From assembly GCF_002077175.1 (NCBI RefSeq), contig NZ_CP014943.1, positions 3,782,001 through 3,846,000 on the forward strand: DNA of 64,000 bases, in the 5' to 3' direction. How positions within the stretch are numbered: the stretch's first letter is position 1; every line of letters starts with the position of its first letter. Source of the stretch: Colwellia sp. PAMC 21821 (GTDB lineage: Bacteria > Pseudomonadota > Gammaproteobacteria > Enterobacterales > Alteromonadaceae). This document shows positions 1-7,649 of this stretch, piece after piece. The position numbers were made by a program, and so were the translations under genes. The notes below the pieces were generated by a model. The model searched no databases. It was not told where the DNA came from and saw only the letters and a program-made list of their open reading frames with translations.

Positions 1-607
1 GGGTATCATAGTAGGGCACATAAATTATATCGGGTTGTCTTGATTCAATAATGATTGTTTTCGTTTCACGAACAACGTTAACGTTGTTCATGTTTTTAAG
101 GTTTCCTGCTTGATCTGCTTGTTGACGCAAGATTTGCACACTGGCAAGCACTTGTGCCTCATCTTGCAAAAAAGCATCACCTAAATTACGCATCCAATGC
201 AAATCATCGCTTAATTTCTTCAGTACGTTTGGAAACGGTAGAAGGGCTTTAACGCTGGCATCCCAATCTTTATCATCTGCAGCGTCGGCAAGTGCCTGTG
301 CGCTTAGTTGACTGTTTTTACTTAACCATCGTTCAGCGTCAACAACTTCAATTGGGTATGTTGTCGCAATAAGGATATGGGTCAGTAACGTGTCTGGGTA
401 TAATGCAATGGGGGCCAGCATTTGCTCAAGCTCAGCATGTGTAAAATCACTAGTGATTGTTTGTTCTGATAAGGTTGAATCACTATTTGGACCATAGTAA
501 GTTTTACTAGAGTTTTCTGCGCTAAAGCCTGGTGTGGATAGCACTAGTGCACTTGATAGAGAAAAAAGTAAGTGACTGAGTGACCTTTTAAAATTAACGT
601 TTAGCAT
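1..607 (-). CDS. DUF3300 family exported protein (partial, runs off left edge)
   Basis: The reading frame starts at the ATG complementary to 605-607, behind a strong AAGGAGA ribosome binding site, and stays open to the edge of the window (about 202 codons visible). The N-terminus looks like a signal peptide ending near PGFSA. About 35 residues further on comes the segment LAPIALYPDTLL followed by TTYPIEVVDAERW, which is the hallmark of the DUF3300 family of exported proteins of unknown function. The C-terminus is missing because of the window edge, not because the gene is broken. It lies downstream of the PhoP/PhoQ-like genes, but a separate promoter with a PhoP-like box sits between them, so it is probably its own transcription unit. 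Confidence 0.85.
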   Translation of the reverse strand, partial: MLNVNFKRSLSHLLFSLSSALVLSTPGFSAENSSKTYYGPNSDSTLSEQTITSDFTHAELEQMLAPIALYPDTLLTHILIATTYPIEVVDAERWLSKNSQLSAQALADAADDKDWDASVKALLPFPNVLKKLSDDLHWMRNLGDAFLQDEAQVLASVQILRQQADQAGNLKNMNNVNVVRETKTIIIESRQPDIIYVPYYDT

Positions 608-700
608 GTTATCTCTCCTTAAAACCGGATGATTAAAACGTCGCCTTTGTAAAACAATAAATGCAGAATTGTGCAGGTGACTTTTTAAGTTATGCTTGCA

Positions 701-735
701 ATATTAACAGCTGTAAACTGAACGTTAGCTGAACA
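701..735 (-). promoter_or_regulatory. PhoP-box-like direct repeat and -10 upstream of the DUF3300 gene
   Basis: Reading the minus strand, TGTTCA (735-730), five bases, CGTTCA (724-719), then exactly 12 bases and a TAATAT hexamer (706-701). A partial third repeat (GTTTA) follows at the next 11-bp step. The enterobacterial PhoP box is a (G/T)GTTTA-N5-(G/T)GTTTA direct repeat, typically about 12 bp upstream of the -10. The orientation suits the DUF3300 gene and predicts a leader of roughly 90 nt. The same layout occurs at two other promoters in the first 5 kb. Confidence 0.65.
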
Positions 736-742
736 AACATGT

Positions 743-2125
743 TTATAAAGGAAAGTTAAGCGTAAATTTTGCGCCTTTTAGTTGCTTTGACGATTCGATG
801 TGCATACTGCCTTGGTAACTTTTAACCAAATCTCGCACAATTGCCAAGCCAATGCCATGACCATGTTGATAGGTATCTGCTCGAGTTCCGCGTTGTAATA
901 TCTCTTCTCTAAGTGTTGGGTCTATGCCAACACCGTCATCTTGAATAATAATAGTCATGCTATTTGCACTAAGCTTAATTTCCAGGTGAACTTGTTTTTT
1001 TGCCGCTTTACAGGCGTTGTCTAACAAGTTACCCAGTATTTCTAATAGATCGGATTCATCGCCTTTAAAGTTGCATTCAGGCGGAATGTTGACAGTGAAT
1101 AGTAGTTCTTTGTCTCGATATATTTTAGTTAAACTATTAAGTAATTTATTCGCTATTGGAGCGACTGCAGTGCCTAAATACCATGATGATTGTCCAGCAC
1201 TTTGTGCTTTACGAAGCTGATGCTCAATAATCACATTAATAATACTGAGTTGCTCTTGGGTCAGTACCGATAACTCTTTTTGAGTTTGCATAACCGCTAA
1301 CGGAGTTTTTAGGCTATGAGCAAGATCAGAAAGTGCATTACGATAGCGCTGACGCTGTTTTTGTTCAGCATTTAGTAACAAGTTCAACTGCTCTGTTACT
1401 TGATTTAACTCAGTTGGATAAGTCCCCGTAAGTCGTTCGCTTTTACCCTGTTCAACATCGCTAAGTTCGGTGCTTAAATTCTTTAAAGGCTTTAAAGTCC
1501 ATATTGACCACAGATATTGAATCAACAAAAGCACCAGCATTAAACCCGCTAACCCTAGCATAAGTTGGCGGTGAAACTCTGCCATCATGTGAGTTAAGTC
1601 GTTTTGCTGTTTTATAATATGCAATGTCATGGGAAAAGGTTGTTCTTCACTGCCATAACTGACACTTAAGCTGTAGATATAATGTGCCTGGGCATCAATC
1701 TCAGCTTGATAAAAAGCACTTTCTCCTAAGCTAGGTTGTCGAAAAGTTGTTGTTTGCCATGGTGCTAGTAATGATTGAGAGCTCCAAAGCTTGATTGATT
1801 CAGTCGCGGGGTTTGGCGCTGAGTAGTTTTGTATTGTGGTTGAGCTAGTTGTTAGAACTGCATATAAGCCAGATTGACTGACATTAAATTGAGTCTCCAA
1901 TAGCTGTTCAGGCATAACAAGCGTGTTATTTTCAACTTCAATAATAGCTAAAATAGAGTAGGAATAAGCTGAAAGTTCATTTTTTAAACTCGCCACCATA
2001 TGTTTTTCATAGGCATTACTGATGATTAACCCGACGATAGGTAATAAGATAAAAATCATCAGTAAAGCACTAAATAGCACTCTTGTTTTTAATGAGTTCA
2101 AGGATTTTTTCAGCGAATTAAACAA
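743..2125 (-). CDS. phoQ: PhoQ-like sensor histidine kinase
   Basis: A 460-residue inner-membrane sensor kinase, partner of the response regulator just upstream. It has a membrane segment near residues 17-37, a periplasmic sensor of about 150 residues, a second membrane segment near 188-208, a HAMP-like linker, a dimerisation helix with His270 in DLAHSLKTPLAV, and an ATPase domain with DNACKAA (N box), DDGVGID (G1) and GHGIGLAIV (G2). The H-box is the version typical of PhoQ rather than EnvZ or QseC, but the sensor domain is too diverged to infer the signal. The longest frame starts with a TTG (2125-2123) preceded by AAAGGC. There is a 70-nt gap to the regulator gene. Confidence 0.8.
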   Translation of the reverse strand: MFNSLKKSLNSLKTRVLFSALLMIFILLPIVGLIISNAYEKHMVASLKNELSAYSYSILAIIEVENNTLVMPEQLLETQFNVSQSGLYAVLTTSSTTIQNYSAPNPATESIKLWSSQSLLAPWQTTTFRQPSLGESAFYQAEIDAQAHYIYSLSVSYGSEEQPFPMTLHIIKQQNDLTHMMAEFHRQLMLGLAGLMLVLLLIQYLWSIWTLKPLKNLSTELSDVEQGKSERLTGTYPTELNQVTEQLNLLLNAEQKQRQRYRNALSDLAHSLKTPLAVMQTQKELSVLTQEQLSIINVIIEHQLRKAQSAGQSSWYLGTAVAPIANKLLNSLTKIYRDKELLFTVNIPPECNFKGDESDLLEILGNLLDNACKAAKKQVHLEIKLSANSMTIIIQDDGVGIDPTLREEILQRGTRADTYQHGHGIGLAIVRDLVKSYQGSMHIESSKQLKGAKFTLNFPL

Positions 2126-2195
2126 CTAAGATTGCCTTTTATAAGTTTTATATATTTTATAAGCTTTAAATTAATGACTTACTTCTTTAGTTAAA

Positions 2196-2885
2196 TCAGC
2201 CTAAATTAAAGCTAGATAAGTCTTTTAATAAGTAGCCTTGACCTCGTAAAGTCTCAATAAACTGATATTTATTTTCGGGATCAAGTTTCTTTCTTAATCG
2301 TCGAATAAAAACTTCAATAACGTTTGAGTCCAAGTCGAAGTCTTGATCATAAATATGTTCAGTAAGCTGAGCTTTAGACTTTACTTCACCTAAGTGGTGC
2401 ATCAAGTATTCAAATAGTTTGTATTCATAACTACTCAAAGAAATGGTTTTTTCATCAACGCTAACTTGCATACTTGAGGTGTTAATCGTAAACGGACCAT
2501 TTTCGATCAACGGGCTTGCTTGTCCAGCACTGCGTCGAATTAATGCATTTAATCTTGCGAGTAGCTCTTCAATATGAAAAGGTTTCGTTAAATAGTCATC
2601 AGCACCAGCATCTAATCCTGAAACTTTATCTTGCCAACTACCTCGGGCCGTTAATATTAATATGGGGAATGTAAAACCTTGTTCACGTAACGATTTAATA
2701 ACGCTTACGCCGTCAAGCTTTGGTAGACCTAAGTCAATAATTGCGGCATCGTAAGGAAACTCTTGACCTTGAAATAACCCAGACTCACCATCACCTGCAA
2801 CATCAACACTATATTTAGCGGCCATTAAATGTTCTTTAACGTGTGCTTGCAGATTTTTATCGTCTTCGACAAGTAATATTCTCAT
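2196..2885 (-). CDS. phoP: PhoP-like OmpR-family response regulator
   Basis: A 229-residue transcription factor. The receiver domain (about 1-115) has the acidic pair EDD at 7-9, phosphoacceptor Asp51 in IIDLGLP, Thr79 and Lys101 in TKPFHIEE. The C-terminal winged-helix domain (about 130-225) ends with the usual RRLRKKL and RGQGYLL segments. The runs SWQDKV and AGADDYLTKPFHIEE closely match PhoP of enterobacteria. It is the middle gene of PepSY-regulator-kinase, only 6 nt after the PepSY gene. The PhoP-like box upstream of that operon suggests autoregulation. Confidence 0.85.
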   Translation of the reverse strand: MRILLVEDDKNLQAHVKEHLMAAKYSVDVAGDGESGLFQGQEFPYDAAIIDLGLPKLDGVSVIKSLREQGFTFPILILTARGSWQDKVSGLDAGADDYLTKPFHIEELLARLNALIRRSAGQASPLIENGPFTINTSSMQVSVDEKTISLSSYEYKLFEYLMHHLGEVKSKAQLTEHIYDQDFDLDSNVIEVFIRRLRKKLDPENKYQFIETLRGQGYLLKDLSSFNLG

Positions 2886-2891
2886 TGATTA

Positions 2892-3200
2892 TTATCCTGA
2901 TATACGGCCCGATTGGGCGTCAACACTGACTGAAATTACATGGCCATTGTCTTTAAGTAGTTTCACTCGGTAGCTTGGATTTTTTTTAGAACCACTATTG
3001 TTAACCTTTAATACCTTACCGCCAAATTTGTTTTTAACTATTCGGGCAGCTTGTTGAGCAGTGATTGATTTATTGTCACTCGCTTGACCATATTTAGCCT
3101 TTACAATCATCATACTATTGGGTGCAGCTTCAATTTTAGCAAACACTGGGGCTGCTATTAATAAAGCTATTACGCTTAGAATAAATAATTGTTTTTTCAT
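2892..3200 (-). CDS. Small exported PepSY-domain protein
   Basis: A 102-residue protein with a clear signal peptide (MKKQLFILSVIALLIAAPVFA) and a single C-terminal PepSY domain: ITAQQAARIVKNKFGGKVLKV, then YRVKLL and a final VSVDAQSGRISG strand. PepSY domains are often found next to two-component systems and are thought to inhibit proteases or modulate sensors in the periplasm. It is the first gene of the operon with the PhoP/PhoQ-like pair, so it may feed back on the kinase. That role is inference from position only. Confidence 0.8.
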   Translation of the reverse strand: MKKQLFILSVIALLIAAPVFAKIEAAPNSMMIVKAKYGQASDNKSITAQQAARIVKNKFGGKVLKVNNSGSKKNPSYRVKLLKDNGHVISVSVDAQSGRISG

Positions 3201-3270
3201 TTAAGTACCTTCTTAAAATTACCTTATTAGACAGTGTAAAATAATGATTGCTGTAATCCAAGTAACCGTT

Positions 3271-3305
3271 ATTTTAAAATAGCCAAGCTGAATGCTTTAT
3301 GAACA
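3271..3305 (-). promoter_or_regulatory. PhoP-box-like direct repeat and -10 of the PepSY-phoP-phoQ operon
   Basis: On the minus strand TGTTCA (3305-3300), five bases, CATTCA (3294-3289), then exactly 12 bases and TAAAAT (3276-3271), a 5/6 match to the -10 consensus. The spacing is identical to the boxes at 701-735 and 4760-4794. It lies about 70 bp upstream of the PepSY start and fits autoregulation by the PhoP-like regulator. Confidence 0.65.
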
Positions 3306-3461
3306 TATTATATTCATTGTTTAATTTCCATATCGTAGGCCTTTAAGATATCAGCCGTCAGTTGATGAACTTTTGATAGGCTTGTGCTCTAGCTGATAGC
3401 TAAAATGTTAACATCGCAGAGATTCCAACGAAGTTGACATCGCGGGTATGACCCCGTTGGT

Positions 3462-3484
3462 AAAAAGGGCATCAAATGATGCCC
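3462..3484 (-). terminator. Terminator of the DUF1499 gene
   Basis: Perfect 7-bp stem GGGCATC/GATGCCC with an AAAT loop (3467-3484), followed on the minus strand by five Ts (complement of 3462-3466). It lies 44 nt past the DUF1499 stop codon. The rest of the 3201-3527 gap holds only the PepSY operon promoter. Confidence 0.8.
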
Positions 3485-3527
3485 TTATTTTAATACTGGT
3501 TGTGATAATCAGTGATTGTATTTTTAT

Positions 3528-4256
3528 TTATTTATCAGAGAAAACCGCGATAAATTTTTCAATACGAGCAGCATTAGCACCCAGATCTGTACCGCCAATA
3601 CGTGAAATTGAACGCAAATCTACTTTACTACCTGTCCCTAATGCTTGAACACGAATAGCAATATCATCTTTAAATGCCCATAGTGCCGTAGTTTCAACCG
3701 CTTCAATAAGGCCTTGTTGCTCATTTTTAGCGATAACTTCCCAGCCTAAATTTAAGGCAACTTCAAGGGCTTTAGCAAACGCTTGCTCTTTATTTAATTG
3801 ACTAAGTATTGGCTTTAATTCTGGGTATGCAGCTAATTGTAGTGGCGCAAGCTTTTCTTGGTCATAAGCTAGCGGATTACTGTTTTCGCCACGCAAGGCT
3901 ATAATGGCGTTAAATTTAGGTAAATTAACCGTATCAGTAGTCACTTGATGTAGAAAAGGTAGTGATTTCGCTTTAGAAGCTTGCATCGACAAACCTATAA
4001 CAGGTATTGCAGATAATATCGCAATAAAAGCACAACGTTTTGCCAATGGATATTGTTTCTTAAAGAGAGTAAAAAACCCAATCAATATCGACACTGCTAA
4101 TACAGCAATACTGGCATAACCCGTATATTTAATAATTTGAAAAGACACTCCCATCGGCCATAATTCCATTCGATAAGCGATCACAGCGATAGGAAACCCT
4201 AACAGCAAAGGAATAACAACGGCCTTACAGGCTTTGGTGATGGTGTTAATTAACAT
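3528..4256 (-). CDS. DUF1499 family membrane protein
   Basis: A 242-residue protein of unknown function. Three hydrophobic segments occupy roughly the first 105 residues, followed by a soluble DUF1499 domain. The conserved C-terminal part reads DIAIRVQA, DLRSISRIGGTDLGANAARIEKF, typical of the family. I chose the ATG at 4256 because AGGA sits five bases upstream; a TTG at 4268 would add four residues but would overlap this binding site. It is transcribed alone and ends in the hairpin at 3462-3484. No PhoP-like box is visible upstream of it. Confidence 0.8.
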   Translation of the reverse strand: MLINTITKACKAVVIPLLLGFPIAVIAYRMELWPMGVSFQIIKYTGYASIAVLAVSILIGFFTLFKKQYPLAKRCAFIAILSAIPVIGLSMQASKAKSLPFLHQVTTDTVNLPKFNAIIALRGENSNPLAYDQEKLAPLQLAAYPELKPILSQLNKEQAFAKALEVALNLGWEVIAKNEQQGLIEAVETTALWAFKDDIAIRVQALGTGSKVDLRSISRIGGTDLGANAARIEKFIAVFSDK

Positions 4257-4759
4257 AAATATCCTCAAGTTTTTGATATGGCGTACTAATTACAATTGGT
4301 TTCGTAAGTCTAAACGTCAAAAGCCATGTTTAGTGCATTGAACAACAGCCGGCATTTTGACACTTATACTGACATATAAAAAGTGCTTTTCACTTAAACG
4401 CTAACGTTAGCGATAGTAAAAATAAATACCGTAAATTAATGACTAACGACCTATATATATTATCCAAAGTACATACGTAAATATGTCAGTATTGGATCTT
4501 AAACTTTAAATTAAACATCAATCTCTTTTCTAATGTCTGCAATATCTGAATACTTGCCATTATAAATGTAAATATAAGTCTTAAGGCCTGTTTACGTATT
4601 AAGACGAGCATTCATTGAAAAAAACTGATGGTGAATATAAAGGGTGTTTGGTGGTAAACGTAGATGTTATTTAATGGTAATAATGCCTATTAAGAATCAG
4701 CAAATTTATTGTGATTAAGTGACAAAGCTAAGGTAATTATCTACAAATTAAGTGAACAT
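4257..4759. other. Long intergenic region between divergent genes
   Basis: About 500 bp with no convincing gene on either strand. It must hold the promoter of the minus-strand DUF1499 gene. It contains a perfect 12-bp palindrome GCTAACGTTAGC at 4400-4411, a possible operator. I see no tRNA, long repeat or mobile element. Confidence 0.5.
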
Positions 4760-4794
4760 TGTTCAGCTTCGGTTCAGAATAACTCTGGTTAAAT
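4760..4794 (+). promoter_or_regulatory. PhoP-box-like direct repeat and -10 of the GlyGly-CTERM protein gene
   Basis: TGTTCA (4760-4765), five bases, GGTTCA (4771-4776), exactly 12 bases, then TTAAAT (4789-4794). Transcription would begin near 4801. That excludes the upstream in-frame ATG at 4793 and supports the ATG at 4826 as the start. Confidence 0.65.
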
Positions 4795-4825
4795 GACAGT
4801 CATACCCAATTTAAAGGCTGTCATT

Positions 4826-5650
4826 ATGTTTAATATACTATTTAAGAAAACTTTTAATAAAAAGTTAACCATCAATTTAACAGCAACATTACTTTTAGTA
4901 AGCCAAATATCTCTTGCACAAACATCGACAACAATTGAACAGGTAAGTAACTCTGTTGGCGGGACAAAAAGTAATATTGACTCTATAAAATCAGACGGTA
5001 AATCCCAGAGGACCTTAGCATTTAAAGGCATGAATAGAACGGAGGTAACACTTGCTCGCCAACAAAAAGAAAAAAACCTTGCGTCAACATCTTCAACATC
5101 ATCTTCAAGCCAAAGTGTTGTTTATAGTTCTAGTTTTTATCACAGTTTTTCAATTTACACTGGCTATAGTCAACTTATTACGGATATAGACGAAGATGGC
5201 TATTATCAGACATTTAGCGTTGTTTTCGATGCAGATTTATTATCACCAATGGCTAATGAACAAGCGGTTGTTTATGCCGACTTATACCTAAGTCAAAATG
5301 GTGGTCCTTGGGTATTGTATTTCTCTACTGACGATTTTGTTATAACGGGGGAAAATACAGACGATGAGTTTGAGGTGGTTACGGAATTAGATTCTGGCTA
5401 TGTACCCGACTATTACGACGTGTTAATTGACTTGTATGAAGTAGGTTATAGTGATGTGGTGGCTACTTACAGTTCAAATGACAGTAACGAACTTTATGCA
5501 CTGCCATTAGAAAGTAGTGACTATGATCCTGAATACATTGAAGTCGAATATGTTGAGGTTGAATACTACGAAAAACACTCAGGAGGCGGTATTTGGTTAT
5601 TGTTTGGCGCGCTATTAGTATTAGGAGTACGCCTGATTAAATTGAAGTAA
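4826..5650 (+). CDS. Exported choice-of-anchor-H-like protein with GlyGly-CTERM-like tail
   Basis: A 274-residue protein. The N-terminal signal peptide ends near ISLAQ. A Ser/Thr-rich linker is followed by an acidic domain rich in Tyr, Asp and Glu, ending in SDYDPEYIEVEYVEVEYYE. The C-terminus is a short Gly-rich motif (SGGGIW), a hydrophobic helix and a final RLIKLK, resembling GlyGly-CTERM sorting signals that are cut by rhombosortase. The overall plan resembles proteins annotated as choice-of-anchor H family. The start at 4826 has AAAGG eight bases upstream; an ATG at 4793 lacks a binding site and overlaps the predicted -10. The molecular function is unknown. Confidence 0.75.
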   Translation: MFNILFKKTFNKKLTINLTATLLLVSQISLAQTSTTIEQVSNSVGGTKSNIDSIKSDGKSQRTLAFKGMNRTEVTLARQQKEKNLASTSSTSSSSQSVVYSSSFYHSFSIYTGYSQLITDIDEDGYYQTFSVVFDADLLSPMANEQAVVYADLYLSQNGGPWVLYFSTDDFVITGENTDDEFEVVTELDSGYVPDYYDVLIDLYEVGYSDVVATYSSNDSNELYALPLESSDYDPEYIEVEYVEVEYYEKHSGGGIWLLFGALLVLGVRLIKLK

Positions 5651-5818
5651 TAACAATAAGTTAAGATATTTGCGGTCATATCATGATGATTCCCGTCAAT
5701 GGCTATATTTACGCCTATATATTTCGCCTAGTAATATAATTTGACCTGATTTCAACTATCCTGATATGGTGAACCGATAAAAATAACAAAAAATCGCACC
5801 ATTTATGAGGGACTCTAG

Positions 5819-6469
5819 ATGTCATCAGAAGCCATTGACAAAAGTAATGTCGATATAAAAGCAGCTTATCTATCAGCTCAAGACTTAAAATTAGCCGCAT
5901 CGTTGTTATACCAAGCCTATCATGACGATCCGGTATTTCTGGAAATATTTGCATCTGATAAAAGTGATTACGAACAGCGCCTTCGTGCTGCTATTCGTGA
6001 AGAGCTAAATGCTTTTTGGCAAGCAAAGCAGCCAATGATAGGCTTGTATTTAGGTGAAACAATAGTGGGCGTTGCCTGTTTGAATGACCCTGAAGAAGGT
6101 GTATCATCTGAGCGATTTTGGCATTGGCGTCTGAAAATGATGCTGGGTGCAGGGTACTTTAGTACCAAACAAATGATTGAAAAAGAAAAGGTTGTTTTAT
6201 CTTCGGTGCCATTGAAGAAATTTCACATGTTATCTTTTATTGCCATACATCCTTTACATCAACATCATGGTTTTGGTCATTATTTAATGGCGGCCGTAAA
6301 TACTATTTTGGCAGAACATAAAGATAGTGAAGGTGTTGCTGTTTATGCTACGAGTAAAAAATATAAAGCCTTCTTTAAAGATGTGAACTATCAGTTCATT
6401 AAAGAGGTTGCTGTGGGTAATGTATCGGGTTCTTTGATGGTTTATTATCGAGAAACAGCCGAAAGTTAA
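5819..6469 (+). CDS. GNAT family N-acetyltransferase
   Basis: A 216-residue predicted cytoplasmic acetyltransferase. The conserved acetyl-CoA-binding region is HMLSFIAIHPLHQHHGFGHYLM, with the Q-x-x-G-x-G-like turn HHGFGH, followed by a helix and a C-terminal strand with YKAFFKDVNYQF. GNAT enzymes acetylate amines on small molecules or proteins, and the substrate cannot be read from sequence. The ATG follows a GAGG ribosome binding site. It is a lone gene upstream of the SMR transporter; about 95 bp separate them, with no obvious terminator. Confidence 0.75.
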   Translation: MSSEAIDKSNVDIKAAYLSAQDLKLAASLLYQAYHDDPVFLEIFASDKSDYEQRLRAAIREELNAFWQAKQPMIGLYLGETIVGVACLNDPEEGVSSERFWHWRLKMMLGAGYFSTKQMIEKEKVVLSSVPLKKFHMLSFIAIHPLHQHHGFGHYLMAAVNTILAEHKDSEGVAVYATSKKYKAFFKDVNYQFIKEVAVGNVSGSLMVYYRETAES

Positions 6470-6565
6470 TCATTAGCAGTTTAAGCCCAATTTTCTGCAG
6501 TAAAGTAACGCTACACTAGTATATAATTATCCTTTATTAATATTTATTATTTCAAAGGAGTGATT

Positions 6566-6895
6566 ATGGGCTATTGGTATTTAGCGTTAGCAATTGGTTC
6601 TGAAGTTATAGCTACAATGGCACTAAAAGAGTCAGAAGGCTTTTCTCATGCTACTTCTAGCACCGTTTGTGTTATTGGTTATGCAGCCGCATTCTATTTT
6701 TTATCATTAGTCCTCAAAACTGTGCCAATAGGCGTTGCTTACGCCATATGGGCGGGTATGGGAATTGCCTTAATTGCCACTATCAGTGCTATTTTGTATG
6801 AAGAAATTCCAGACTTACCCGCGTTAATCGGTATGTTTTTAATTATTTTAGGTGTAATAATTATTAATGTCTTTTCAAAAACTGTTAGCCATTAA
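6566..6895 (+). CDS. SMR family small multidrug efflux transporter (EmrE/SugE type)
   Basis: A 109-residue protein of four membrane helices, the normal SMR length. Helix 1 carries the essential membrane-embedded Glu in LAIGSEVIATMALK; helix 3 has VAYAIWAGMGIA and helix 4 ends in GVIIINVFSK. These dimeric inner-membrane proton antiporters export cationic compounds. I start it at the ATG 6566 because AAAGGAG ends five bases before it; the GTG at 6560 lies inside that ribosome binding site. The WAG motif in helix 3 fits the multidrug or guanidinium subgroups, which I cannot separate here. Confidence 0.9.
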   Translation: MGYWYLALAIGSEVIATMALKESEGFSHATSSTVCVIGYAAAFYFLSLVLKTVPIGVAYAIWAGMGIALIATISAILYEEIPDLPALIGMFLIILGVIIINVFSKTVSH

Positions 6896-7014
6896 TCTAT
6901 AAATAATATGATGCTAATTCGTCAAATTTAGTGTTGATGGAAAATACCAGCTAAACACTACTTCAAATAACATTTTTTTCCTTATTTTATAATTGCCTAA
7001 ATGTACTTAAACAA

Positions 7015-7032
7015 TGTAAGACATGTCTCACA
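7015..7032 (+). promoter_or_regulatory. GacA/UvrY/VarA box upstream of the CsrB-like RNA
   Basis: TGTAAG-ACATGT-CTCACA, one mismatch from the palindromic TGTAAG-N6-CTTACA box bound by GacA-family regulators. It lies about 170-185 bp upstream of the predicted RNA start, the distance typical for csrB/rsmZ genes. Confidence 0.75.
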
Positions 7033-7166
7033 TTGTTGTGCGAGATAATGTTTTTGATGGGGGGATATACTAATAACTTTATTGTAAGTTATTGTTTTAA
7101 ATGCTTTTGTTTTTATTTTCTGTGAGTGGCGTTTGTTTGTAGTTAAATTATTGAAAATTACCTGCT

Positions 7167-7196
7167 TTGAAAAGTTTGCATTTAGTCTACTATTAT
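7167..7196 (+). promoter_or_regulatory. Sigma70-like promoter of the CsrB-like RNA
   Basis: TTGAAA (7167-7172), 18-bp spacer, TATTAT (7191-7196). The predicted start is about 7201-7204, at GTCAGGA, where the run of GGA motifs begins. Confidence 0.7.
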
Positions 7197-7200
7197 ACCT

Positions 7201-7505
7201 GTCAGGAAGACAAAGGGATTACGAATAACGGTATGGATATACCAACAGGATGCTTAGATTAGCAAAGAGATAGGATGTCTCGCAAGGATAGAAGGAAAAA
7301 ATTGTCACGGAATGATCGTCAGGATGATGAATATAGACAATTGATGTAACTAGGATAGTTACTTTTATGGATAATGAGGACAGCAAAAGGTTTGCTAGGA
7401 AAGGCTAGGGATGGCTCTTTATGGATGAAGCGGGAACATTATATATTTATGCAGGATGCATATAAGCTAGTTATAGAAATGCGGTTCATTGAACCGCTTT
7501 TTTTT
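7201..7505 (+). ncRNA. csrB: CsrB-family CsrA-sequestering small RNA
   Basis: A stretch of about 300 nt without a credible ORF, carrying about 17 GGA motifs, many as AGGA or AGGAT. Several GGAs lie in hairpin loops, the form bound by CsrA: GGTAT-GGAT-ATACC (7230-7243), TAACTA-GGA-TAGTTA (7347-7361) and TATGCA-GGA-TGCATA (7448-7462). It ends in a strong terminator and begins just after a good promoter with a GacA-type box upstream. CsrB/RsmZ RNAs titrate CsrA away from mRNAs, controlling motility, biofilm and carbon metabolism. The csrA gene is not in this window. The family assignment rests on architecture, not on sequence alignment. Confidence 0.88.
7481..7505 (+). terminator. Terminator of the CsrB-like RNA
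   Basis: Perfect 7-bp stem GCGGTTC/GAACCGC with an ATT loop (7481-7497), followed by eight Ts. Confidence 0.92.
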
Positions 7506-7649
7506 GCCTAAAATTTACTAAACTACCCTCCCTAAAAATGCCGATATGATTATACCAACCTCATTAGTGCTTGAACATTTATACGGATTGCTCTTCCAGC
7601 GCATAACGTTGGGCATGTCAGTTAATTTATAACCATTAATTGTATTTGA

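Noticed and set aside
4793..4825. Upstream ATG start for the GlyGly-CTERM protein
   Set aside because: It lies on top of the predicted -10 element, lacks a ribosome binding site, and would put extra residues before a normal signal peptide.
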